Source: Lichenostomus cassidix (taxonomy: Eukaryota > Chordata > Aves > Passeriformes > Meliphagidae). Taken from it: a stretch of 64,000 nt of DNA. The notes below the pieces were generated by a model, which worked only from the letters and a program-made list of their open reading frames with translations, had not been told where the DNA came from and searched no databases. The stretch spans positions 56,644,666 to 56,708,665 of the forward strand of contig CM039179.1 of the NCBI GenBank assembly GCA_008360975.2, given 5' to 3'. This document shows positions 37,023 through 48,431 of this stretch, one piece after another (the stretch's first letter is position 1; each line of letters begins with the position of its first letter). Both the position numbers and the translations under genes were made by a program.

Positions 37023-38288
37023 TGTCATGGCTTAACCCCTTCCAGTAACAAGGCCATCACCAGGCACTCACTCACGCACTCACTCACTCACTCTCACTCA
37101 CGCTCACTCACTCACTCACTCACTCACTCTCACTCACGCTCACTCACTCTCACTCACACTCGCTCACTCACTCATTCACTCATTCACTCACACTCACTCA
37201 CACTCACTCTCACTCACACTCACTCACACTCACTCACCCACTCATTCACTCAATCATTCACTCATTCACACACTCACTCACCCATTCACACACTCACTCT
37301 CACTCACTCATTTACTCACTCACTCTCACACTCACTCATTTACTCACACTCACTCACTCATTCACTCACTCACACTCACTCACACTCACTCACTCATTCA
37401 CTCACTCACACTCACTCTCACTCACACTCACTCATTCACTCATTCACTCTCGCTCACACTCACTCACACTCACTCATTCACTCACTCATTCACACACTCA
37501 CTCACTCACCCATTCACTCACTCACTCACACTCACTCACACTCACTCACTCACTCACTCACTCTCACTCGCTCACTCACTCACTCACACTCACTCATTCA
37601 CTCTCACTCACTCTCTCTCACTCACTCATTCACTCACTCACTCACTCATTCACTCTCACTCACTCATTCACTCACTCACTCTCACTCCTCACTCACACAC
37701 TCACTCACTCACTCACTCATTCACTCACTCACTCACTCACTCACTAACTCATTTACTCACTCACTCACTTTCACTCCACTGCTGGATGGAGGAGAGACTA
37801 GGAAGGGTAAAAGTGAGAAAACTAGTGGGTTAAGATTAAGGCAGTTTAAAAGGTAAAGCAAAAGCTGCACATGCAAGCAAAGCAAACAAAGAATTAATTC
37901 ACCACCTCACATGGGCAGGAAGGTGTTCAGTCACCTGCAGAAAAGCAGGGCTTCATCATGTGTAGCAGTGACTTGGGAAGACAAATGCCATCACTCTGAA
38001 CATCTACCACTTCCTTATTCTTCCCCAGCTTTATGTGCTGAGCATGATGCCATATGGTTTTGGACATCCCTCTGCACAGCTGGGGTCACCTGCTGTGGCT
38101 GTGTCTGCTCCTAGCTCCTTGTGCTGCCCCAGCCTTTTCACTGTGAGAAGCAGAAAAGGTCTGGACTCTGTGCAAGCCCTGCTCAGCAGTAATGAAAGCA
38201 TCCCTGTGTTATCAACACTGTTTCCAGCACAAGTCCAAAGCACAGCCCTATACCAGCTACTGTGAAGAAAATTAACTCTACCCCAGCA
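37023..38288 (-). mobile_element. Solo LTR of ERVL-like type swollen by a CACT array
   Basis: On the plus strand the element opens TGTCATGGCTTAACCCC, the antisense of the conserved LTR 3' end (GGGTTAA...CATGACA). After the simple-repeat array it resumes as antisense LTR: AAAAGTGAGAAAACTAGTGG, AAGGCAGTTTAAAAGG, TGCTGAGCATGATGCCATAT, CAGCAGTAATGAAAGCATCC, TGTGTTATCAACACTG, ending AATTAACTCTACCCCAGCA. It is a relative of the LTRs at 21 and 32 kb in the opposite orientation. Without the array it would be about 555 bp, a normal length. Flanks GCAAT (37018-37022) and GAAAT (38289-38293) may be a 5-bp duplication with one mismatch. No viral genes adjoin it. Confidence 0.8.
37065..37776. repeat. Large degenerate (CACT)n array inside an LTR
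   Basis: About 710 bp of CACT units with variants CACA, CATT, CTCT and a few CACG. Larger blocks recur, such as CACTCACACTCACT and CACTCATTCACTC. The plus strand is nearly free of G. In sense orientation it is GTGA/GAGT repeat. It sits where the sister LTRs have GGAGTGATAGAG (21 kb) and GGAGTGACAGAA (32 kb), so it most likely grew from this short GAGTGA seed. Confidence 0.95.
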
Positions 38289-38293
38289 GAAAT

Positions 38294-41200
38294 CTGATGT
38301 ATTTGTAACCATGATGGCTTATAGGTCTTTACAGCAGAGCTGCTGGAGATTAAACCAGAACCCAGGATCTTGCTTCCAGTAGTTAAACTTAAGATGAAAG
38401 CAGCACACTTAATTTTATCAAAATGAAAGATTATGTGGGACAAATTAGCATCTTTGAGACAAATAATATTGATGGCTTTGTAGCTTCTCCATGTTGCTGA
38501 AGATTTGTGAATAATGTGTCATGGGAAAAACAGAGGGTCCATTACACTATTCAAATAAATATTGGAAAATACCATAATGCAGAATTAAACCCCACTAATA
38601 TTTCCAAGGCCAGAAGCAGGGGAAAAAATGGTTCCCTTTTATTTATCACTTGACTAGGATATAAATTTTCTGTGAAAGCTGTGGTCTGCTTTTCATGTTT
38701 GTCTGCTTTTGCTTCTTTGATTTTTAATCTGAGAGTAATATAGATAATTTCTTTACCCAGTGAAAATATTTGGCTTCTAACCCTTCTACAAAAAAGTTAC
38801 TCTTCCTGAAAATGGATAAGAGTTAAAATGCTGGAAAAAGTAAACTTTTCTGTGTTTGAAGACATGCAAGGCTCATAGAGGAAGAGAGATTACCCTATTA
38901 TTGAGAATGAAGGAAAAAAAGAGGCTAAATAAAAGATGTTTGCATAATGTTTTAATAGGCAGGTTCCTTAGTGAGAGTGTGGCTTATCTTTATCCTCCCG
39001 TGTTGTACAAAGAAAAGAGGAATTCAGTGCTAGACACATTGAAAACTGATCAACATTTGACTATTTACTTCCAGTTCATACATTTAAGTATGTTGGCATT
39101 AAGCAGACAATGTACCTAATTGCTTCTAGGAAGAAGTATGAATAATTTGACTCCTCCTTGGGTGTTTGTACAATGTGAATTAAACAAAAAGTGCCTTTAT
39201 ATGAATTAATGTGAATTCCACTACTTTAATTTCAAAAAAGTGTGCATACCTAAGAGAGGAATATCTGGGAGTTTTATTCCAAAATAAAATAAAAAACAAA
39301 ATTGGATTAAGACTATGTGTCCAAATTTATATCAAGTGCCTTTCCACTGGCTCTTTGAAGATATAAACACCTTTTCACTTCTTATTCTTCAAGAAGTTTA
39401 AGTATGTATTAATTATTTGTCTAAACTGGACAGATTCTGCAACTTTGTGATCCAAAAATAAAACTGAAATCACAATTTTACTGTGACTTTCAAATATTTC
39501 TGCTGCAATAACATGAAGAAGTGTGATATTTAAGGAGAGAAAAGGGGGAAAAATCCCTATTCACGTTTCTCCTCCTCTATGTCATAGAACAGAACATATA
39601 GGACTAGAAAAAAGTGGATCCAGCTGTGACACTGACACACTATGTCACCATAGACAGATTACATAAATTTCTGTAACCTAAAGTCAGAATAGGTCTTTGG
39701 AATGCATGCAGAAGCAAGGGGTACTAAAAGACATTCAAAACTTAAGCTGTAACACTGAGAATCTTAATTATTTTACTCCTTTGTCCATTGGTGTCTTGAA
39801 ATGATGCATTTCTCTCTCTAAATCTGCTTTTGAATCTAATTTGCAAGGCTTTCTGAGCTGTATCTGTAATGAATTGAGATATCCAAAATTCCCCTAAAAC
39901 GCTGTTGTTGCTACCTTTTTTCTTTTAATTTTTTTAAAATCAAACATTAGAAGAATAGAGCATAGTAAAATGTAATTTATTTTATTTTATACTATGTAAA
40001 GACATGCACTGAATTCACTCCTCTACCAAAGAAAATTACATCTCATATATCCTTATATTTATCTGATACAATAGCAGTGAGATTATTTACTGCTTCATCT
40101 AGGGAAATTCTCTGTCCATTTATTGCAAAAAAATGTGTTAAAAAAAAGATTAATTTTCTAAGTATTGATCAGATAATCAATAACAATTAGACACAAAATT
40201 TGTATTATGATAGTCAGAGATAGCTTTCCAAATTCAACAAATAGTATGACTATTTCAGGGTTGGGTTTTTTTTCAGACCGATTGAACACTTAAAATTCTT
40301 TACTTCATTTTATGCATTAAAAGGTATATTGTGGCTAAGAATTTTGCAAAAGAAATGGATAGCAAAAGTGATTTCTCAGACAAATAATCCTGAAGAATTT
40401 CAGGTTAAAATAAATCAGCTTTATTTTTAAATGATCACACCTAATCTAATTTTTTTTTACACAATCACCTGATTATCATCAGACTTTGGCCAACAATCAG
40501 TCCCAAAATAGCATCCTCCTACTGTTTTCTTTTTAACTTTGCATTCTCAGGTTCCTACTTTACAAAGTGTCTTGGCTTCAGTACTGAAAATGAAGACTTT
40601 CAGAAAGAAATTCCTGCAACTGATCTTCATTTTCAACTTATCATTTTCATTAGAAAGTGTCTTCCTCCGGCCCTCAGATAACAACTTTATAAATTTAATG
40701 TAAACTGGAATATGTTTTAGATTCAGAAGGAAAGGGAAAATATCCAACTGAATAATAAAAATCTCAGAATACAAGAAACCTGTATTTAAATTATGGCCAA
40801 GAATTCAGTTTCCACATCTTGGATGAGAGTTATTACTAATATCTTTAAAAGAGTACTTTTTTACCTTGAGAAAGAGTTACAGAACATTATGTGGTTAAAC
40901 TATCCATTTTAAAAACTTTTTTTATGTTTAATCATGTGAAATGTGTTGAGTCTAATTTTTATTTAAATGTGAAATTAAACTAAACTCCGAAACCCTGAAA
41001 TTATTATGCAAATAGAAGGCTTGTTTTCCAGTTAATCTTATCAGGAATGAGGAAGGAATAAGCCTAAAGTTCATGTTAAATAATGAGGAAAGTTCTAGTG
41101 AAAAGCTTTTTTCAGACATGCTTATATGTGCAGAGTTTTTCTTCCATCTGAGAGTTTAATTCTGTGTGTTTTTTTAAGTAAACAAAATGATTGTTTCAAA

Positions 41201-43653
41201 GAGTATTTTTAGCATGTTTCAGTTCTATGACTGTGCCACAAGTCAAGTGACATGTAAGCTACTGTCTGTGTCTGAAGATACTCTGTTTGTAAGTGATGCT
41301 TTCTGCTGTGGGAAAATCAGCCTCTCAGACCCCCAAATCAGGGTGCCTCATCCCAGAACATCCATGTTCAAACTCCAGTCCTTCCAAAGTAAGGTGTTCT
41401 GCACTTTGGTCAAAGATATGCTGCTGACTGGAAAAGCTGTAGCACATAATCAGTTTAACATGGATTTTAAAGATCCTTTGTCTTACTGCCAAAGCCACCA
41501 ATGTAAAATATCTGGATATCCCATTTTAATTTATTACCTAACTTTTCCTCAAGAGCGCTAATTTTCCTCTGATTTTTATTGTGCTTTATAAAACAATAGA
41601 GTTAGTTTATTTTGCATCATTAAAATATCTCAGTAATGATGGGAAAAAGAAAGTTAAAATAAACCCATGATTTTGGAAACATTAACAACATTTTTATTTC
41701 TTTTTCTTATTCAGTATCTAATACATTTTTTAAACTAGAACATCTTAAAAAATGAGGGTATATTCAATAACAATTTCAAATACATTAACTCTCCAGAAAA
41801 AAGTCACCTCTTACACAGAAAAAAAGCTGTATTGAATAACTATTTTGCATACGATCACACTTGGAAAGAGTTGGATCCTGAAATATTTTAAATGCCCTAC
41901 TGATTACAGACAGATGCATTCTGACTCACAGCATTTCACAGCTAATTGAAATACTGACATGGTGTTTAGGATGGCAATTTTCCTTCTTTTTCTTGCATTC
42001 CTACCAGTTGGCCACAACAACATGTCATACTGCATTAAAATATATCAGGATTCCCAAAGCTACAATTTCCATTGTATAAAAAGCAAAGGAAAACAAAGGG
42101 CAGTATTTTGCAAGAGCCTTTACTGTACTGTGTTTATTGGCACTGCATGTATTTCTATTTTATACCCACTTTTATTTAGTCATAGTGATTGAACTTCAGT
42201 TATACTACTGCCATTAAAATGGAGTACCATGCCCATCATTCATCACTAAACGCTGACATAAAACTTTCAAAAAATATGAAGCATTTATACTAAAAATAAT
42301 AAATTGAAAAAACCCAACCTAAACGGAATACCCTACACAAAAAATTCTGAGTAGACTTTCATCCAATACATATTTATAAGAATTATATATCCTGTATATC
42401 CTAAACAGCTGTTAACAAATAATTATAAAGTTAAATGGCAAAAATAACACTAAATTTCAGAATTTCTTGTTTATCAAAAATCTTATCTTTATCTTGCTTT
42501 AATATGACCTTGTTTTCAAATGTGTTGGAAATTCAGAGCTTTAGGACTTTGTTGTATTCCTGATTTTCTGAGGGATGCACCTGCATGATAAATAATAATA
42601 ATAAAAAACCCAAAAAACCCCTAAGAAACATATCAGGTATTAATAAATTATAAATTTATAAATTCAACAACCGTGAAAAAAATTCTTTATTACACATTTG
42701 TAATTACATAGTAATATTCTTTAAGTCAAAGGTAGTTTAAGATGAGGGTGATGATAATGATAATAACAATAAATGGGAACACACTGTCATTAAGAAGTAG
42801 GAAAACTATGAAACGAAATAAAGCTTTCTAAAATGTTCTTGTCATTGTTATTCCAAGTTCAGTTTGTTGAGTGGAAATTATTCCTGGGAGAAAATCTACT
42901 TGCAAACTTGGTAGTTGCCTTTCACTGCCACTCAGCCATCAGAAGTTGTGTTTTAAAACTTAGTATGCCCACTGCACAATATGTATTTTTAAATTCAGTT
43001 TCCTTCCAAGCAAAATGTACCTGCAATTCAGGTGGGGAGAAATGGTGATTCAGTAAGCTTACTTTTGTGGAATGAATATATAAATCTTAATCTGAGTCAT
43101 AATTCATAAATATTAATCTCTTTTCTTTGCACTGGAAGAATACTGAATATCAGTTTTTCTTAACTACTTAAAGACAGATGGGATATAAAACTTTGGAAAC
43201 TGTTTATTTAAAAAGATGATTTGACTTAACATCAGCCATCTTCTACTGGTTTTTAATAAATTCTTCTTTCATGGCCAGAGTAATAAGGAAATAACCTCTC
43301 AAAGGTTGAATGCAACACTTTGAAAAAACTAAATTCCCTTAAGTGAATTACCACAATACTTGTTTTAATGAATTAACTACAGATCTAACAGTTCAATTGT
43401 TTAATGGTTTCCTATGTTTCTATACATATATTGTAAATTTATCTTTAAAAATATAATTACCAAGCAGTCTACTTCTGCTACAAAAAATAAACTTTTTGTA
43501 CAAAACTCCATTTTGAAATAACGTCTTATTTCTTCTATGCATCAAGTAAGGTTATATAGTGTGCATCTTTACAAAACATACACTGTGATACTTTGAACAA
43601 AATACTTTTAAAAGACTGAAAACAAAAGTAAGGAAATAGATAAACTTTCTCAC
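38294..43653. other. Unique AT-rich sequence, no gene recognised
   Basis: Apart from a possible MIR at 39618-39685, nothing was recognised. A 124-codon plus-strand frame at 41187-41561 starts with ATG but matches no family I know. A short (AAT)n run followed by A-rich CCC motifs lies at about 42591-42622. Confidence 0.35.
39618..39685 (+). mobile_element. Possible MIR fragment
   Basis: The order CAGCTGTGACACTGACACAC, TATGTCACC, GACAGATTACATAAATTTCT, GTAACCTAAAG follows the MIR core (CTCTGCCACTTACTAGCTGT, GTGACC, GGGCAAGTCACTTAACCTCT, CTGTGCCTCAG), but with many differences. It is weaker than the copy at 11.5 kb. Confidence 0.35.
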
Positions 43654-43734
43654 CTGTTACTGCACTTCTCATTTCTTGAAAGAAAAAGTCAAGAGCTTTT
43701 AACATTCCAGTTGTTGCTGACCAATTTCCACCCA
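43654..43734 (-). CDS. Candidate 81-bp internal exon, unknown protein
   Basis: On the minus strand an AAG acceptor is followed by an 81-bp open segment ending ACAG at a good donor, GTGAGA. The length is divisible by three and the phases match (one base before and after), so it could be skipped without a frame change. The peptide begins GGNWSATTGMLKALDFFF and continues QEMRSAVT; NWS is a potential N-glycosylation site. The acceptor's pyrimidine tract is weak. I do not recognise the protein, and 26 codons are too few to exclude chance. No partner exons were identified. Confidence 0.18.
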
Positions 43735-43761
43735 CTTATTCCACAGAAATTATGACTCTTA

Positions 43762-43823
43762 CAAAATAAAAATAATAAAAATAAAAATAAAAATAAAAAT
43801 AAATAAAAATAAAAATAAAAATG
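43762..43823. repeat. (AAAAT)n microsatellite
   Basis: About twelve AAAAT-type units with AAT and AAAT variants, ending in ATGAAATAAT. Confidence 0.9.
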
Positions 43824-46800
43824 AAATAATCCCTTTCTCCTTCCTAGTGATTCCAGAGAAAAACTGATAAGTTGTTAGTTTGGTTTTATTTTTCACTTTT
43901 TTTTCCTTTTCAGTACTGGGAAAACAGGATACAAGGAGTGGGAATTGTTTCATATTAATCCTATAGCTCCTCTGAAATCTTGGTTGCTGCTGTGTTTATC
44001 TCTGATTTCAGAACACTGAGTTGGAAAATAATCCAGATGAAGATATATTTGCTTCATCTGTCCAGCCCACTATCATTACTTCTTGGGAAATAATGAGTTT
44101 GAAGATGTATCAGGGTATTTCACTCAGCAGCTTTTGATCTCTAGCAGATTATGAATACTACAAAGGGGTTTGATTTGGACATTTTAGGTAAAAGAAAATG
44201 AAAAAGAGTTGGGATAACTTAAAGTACCTATGCAAAGCTAGAATTCAGAGCCTGAAGCCTTTTCCTGTGCCATGGTACCTTTTGCATAATTACTCACTGG
44301 TAGAATTCTCATCCACGAGAACTGTGTTTTAGGCCATCATTAGGATGCAGATGTTTAAAATGTACAGGTTTTGCATCTCGGTGTTCTGCCTTAGCCATCA
44401 TAACTGTTGTACAGCAGTGCTCTTTCTGCATTTTACTTTAGACAGGCACTGGATAGCAAGGATAGAAATAGCTAAGGAAAAATAAGCTGCCTGCTCTCCC
44501 CTAAGTTGAATATCCTAGCCATCTTTTGCAATCTGGGCCACTGCTTCCTTGAAAAACTTCTAGATCACATCTATATCCCCTCCCCACTACGTAAAAAGAG
44601 GAGAGATGAAATATTACAACTTTGATTTAAGCACACCTATCTATTTTGCCAATGTTTTTGTGTCCCAAACTGATTATTGATACTCCACAAAAAACAATCG
44701 ATTGCAAACACAAAGTTACCAATTAGGAACCTTTGGCCAAATACACTTAGTCCCCTACAGAATTTGGAGTGGTTTGTTGGACAGGATTTGCCTGTGTTGC
44801 TCTTTTCAGTTCAAGGTTCCTAATGTCACTTCAAAGGTACTTTATTCTCCTTCAAGCCTTTGGGAAGATGGGACCTTATAAACTTTTGTCTGTTTTGTTG
44901 TTTTGTTGGGGATTTTTAGGAGAAACCTCAGAGACATATATATATAAGAAACATCTTTGGAAGGCTATAATTATCCCCTTTTTGACATTTGAATTAGTGC
45001 ATCTGTGAATTCTCCTATTTATCGTGTACCTCCATAGGGCTTAGAGATAACATGATTTCTTGCATTGCCCTTAAAATGCTCATTAAACTAGAGCTTTGCA
45101 TTCAGAAAACTATAATCTCCTCTAATCAGTATACTGCCATTGCATAAGCAGTAGGTCACTCATGGCCTCTTTCCAGCTCTTTGCAAGTAACTCACTACAA
45201 CACCCTCCTGAGCACTGACATGCTTCTGCTGATTAAAACCTGGGAGTCCAAATATATAGGTGTCAGGCTGAAAGGCAACAGTGAGACTAAATGATGGCCT
45301 TCTCATATTTAAACACAGCATAACACCACTAGCTGTGCTTTTTCCCATCTGTTTTACAAGAAAGAATTAAAAAGGAAAGTATTCATTGTAACTCCAGGTG
45401 CTTGCAATGCACCCACTTAACACAGATGGCAGAAGGCCTGCCTGTCAATGGGTGGAACTTCCTTTGCCAAGCAAGCTAGAATTGCAGCTAAAATTGTATG
45501 GACCTTGTTTTGCCTCTTTTTTCCCCATTTTTTCTTTTTTCTCACACTCTGCCCACAAAAGATAGGACATTTTCTTTACTGCATATGATTTATAAAGTGC
45601 AGACTTTTTCAGATGCATGATACAGATAAAAGACAGTCTTGAAGGAGATGTGCTTGTCTTCTACTTTAAAAATTCTCAAGGTTAAAATGCCTACGTGTTG
45701 GCACCAAATTCTTACAGGAATTTCACTTGTGCAAAAACTACTTTACTCAGAATTTAATTATAATCTAGGTGAACACCAAATTTTAGATATGGAAATGACC
45801 ACCCAAATTACTAAATCCAGATTTTGTTATTACAAAAAAACCCCCAATAATTCATATAGTGTCTTCATAAATTCCTACACTAATCAATCAAACTGGATTG
45901 CTGCAGCATTTGTTGGATACGATTTCTCTGAAGTGGTTCTTCTGCTCACTTAGCTGCCAAGTTGTTAATATCCTTGAAACAATAATTTAGTATCACATAA
46001 AAACTCAAAGGCCTACTCTGATTCCTTTCTAAGAATTCTGTTTAGTTGCTCTGAATTTGTACTGCCCCATGGTTCTGAAGACTTGTCTGTTTCCTCTAAC
46101 ATTTTTTCAAGAAGAATGTAAAACTAAGGTCAGTTTTATCTTCTTACCAGTGATGGTATTCTCTTTCTTGTGAACAGGATTACTGCATCCTTAGCTCATC
46201 TCTTGACAAAGATCAGGCTAACAGAACAAATTAAAGCAGAAATTACATGCTCTGAAAATCCACACAATGTTTGGAGATGCACACTTGGTGTGGGAGACTA
46301 CAGAAACTTTTAATATCTCTTCATATGTACTCCTGTGTATGCAGCAAAATATAACTTGTCTTATTGACTCTATCAAAGGCATTTTTAAATAGGTCTGGCC
46401 TGTTGTCCTGTTGATACAGCCTAAGCTGCTGAAGACATATTTGTTTCACAGGCAAATATTCAGCACACATATTACAGATCTCAGTCAATGTGGCTGCAGA
46501 CTAGCAGAGGGCAGCTTTTCTGTCAGCTCTCAGGCTCTTTCTTGTCCAGTGTTCCTTTGATATATTGCTCAGGGAACACTAATCAGAAACATACAGTGTG
46601 CATAGAGGCAGCCAGATTACAAGAGGCCAATGTGTCTGTTGTTTGGGTGATTATACATATTTTTTTAGCCTGTGATTGGCTACATAAATGCACAGGCATT
46701 TGGGGGAAGAGTAGACAGTAAAGTTGGAACTGCATAGAGTAGGATAAATTATTCTACCAGATTAAAATATGCCTATGGCAGGCTCTTTCCTTGGAAGCCA

Positions 46801-48406
46801 AAGAAGATGTGAACGGTTGTGATGAAGAAGTACTACCAGTGGTGGCTAGGGATTGGCAGAATATTTGGAGAAGATGGGGGATTGTTGTAAGCTGCATAAA
46901 TAAGAAAGAATAGGAAGCTAACTAGCCTGCTTTCAAAACAGATCATTGAAAGGAATTGGAAATACAAATTAAGGGAGACACTGAACATTGGATTGAAAAC
47001 TTACTTCAATCATGCCATTTTAAAAAGTGCATAATTTAGTGGTTTGGGTTTCTCGTGTGGGTTTGTTTTTTTTTCCCCCAGCTAAGTCTCCAAAGAGCCC
47101 TCTACTGCAGGGTGTCATATGAAAATCTTTTCCACTCAGATTTTCTGGTGCATACAAAAACACTTATTATATCACAAAACACAGCTTTCAAAATCCATTC
47201 CCTGTGGCGTGTATTCTCAGCAAGGATAACATTTGGACTATAAGTTAAAAATGATCAGTGATCAGTAGCTTTGCGTACTGTCCAGATATTTGCAAGCTAC
47301 TGCTTACTTGGCAATACATCTGCTACTGAAGTGAGATGGTTTTGCTTCTGCTTGAGGTCATGTTCTGTCTGCATTGTCAGGAGCTTTGCTACATTCAGCC
47401 AAACCCCGAGTTGAGGTCAGAGGTGCTCACTTCAACTAGGACTGGTGAAACCAAGCTAATTTACTCTGGACAGGAGAGTCCAGCCCCTATGGTGGGAAAA
47501 GTCTAGATGTTCATCAGGTTTTTTCCAATATTTGCTGAAAACTGAAAAAAGGGAATATCCTGTAATTAATCTGCACAGAGGTTCAGTTTTCCACTCTTTG
47601 ACAAAGCTATTTACAGTCATGATTATTATGCACATTGGTAAATTATATGGGCAGCCCAGGATCAATGACTCTAAATATAAAAGGGAATACAAGCAATTTA
47701 TGATATAAAAAGAGGGAACTGCTCAATTTTGAGAGTTTATTAATAGAATTGTAATTATCAGATTTAATATTACAAAAAATAACAGCTATTTTTTTGAAAG
47801 CCACAATTTATTGGTGGAATTACCTAGATATTTTTTTAAGGTTTAGAAAGTTTGAATAATTAAAAATTATTTTCCCTCACCCTTCCCTAATTAAATGGAA
47901 TTAAAATATGACATATTGCTTGTTTTATTCCAAGCTAAAATACACACAGGATTAGTATTCTGAAAGCAAATTGATTCATAATTGTCTGAGTGCCTTACCA
48001 CAGGATGACATCCTTCCTTGTCACAAAAATGTGATGTTTCTTATTTCTTTTACACGGGCATTCCATATAACCCCTGCTTAAATTAAAACCCCATGTTGTC
48101 TTTCTCATAGGCACCATTTTCATCCTCTGCTCTCTACTCATCCCTGATCTCTTGAAGCAAAGATATTGAAAAGGATAAATTTGGCTTGATAGCAGTATGT
48201 ATAATGATGCTACTGTAGGTTGCTAGGATACCATTTGGTGGTCAACTGTCTCTGGTGCAGCTGCTCTTAATAGCCAGACTGATGAACATATTTGTTTTTA
48301 TCCCCCTTTATTCTTGGACTACAGAAAGTTTCCCTTTATTTTATTAAATTTTGACTTTTGGGGGGAGGTAAACTGAGAGACACAGATGTAGCAGAGGGAG
48401 AGAGGT
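43824..48406. other. Unique AT-rich sequence, nothing recognised
   Basis: No gene or repeat family was recognised. The longest frame (45639-45953, plus, about 104 codons) has no familiar product. Confidence 0.4.
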
Positions 48407-48431
48407 ATTATTTTATTTTATTTTATTTTAG
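48407..48431. repeat. (ATTTT)n microsatellite
   Basis: About five perfect TATTT units. Confidence 0.85.

Noticed and set aside
37065..37776. CRISPR-like array of short repeats
   Set aside because: There are no unique spacers; it is a continuous simple-sequence repeat inside a retroviral LTR of a vertebrate genome.
37911..38443. Several open frames of 67-93 codons on both strands
   Set aside because: They fall mostly within the solo LTR, which encodes no protein.
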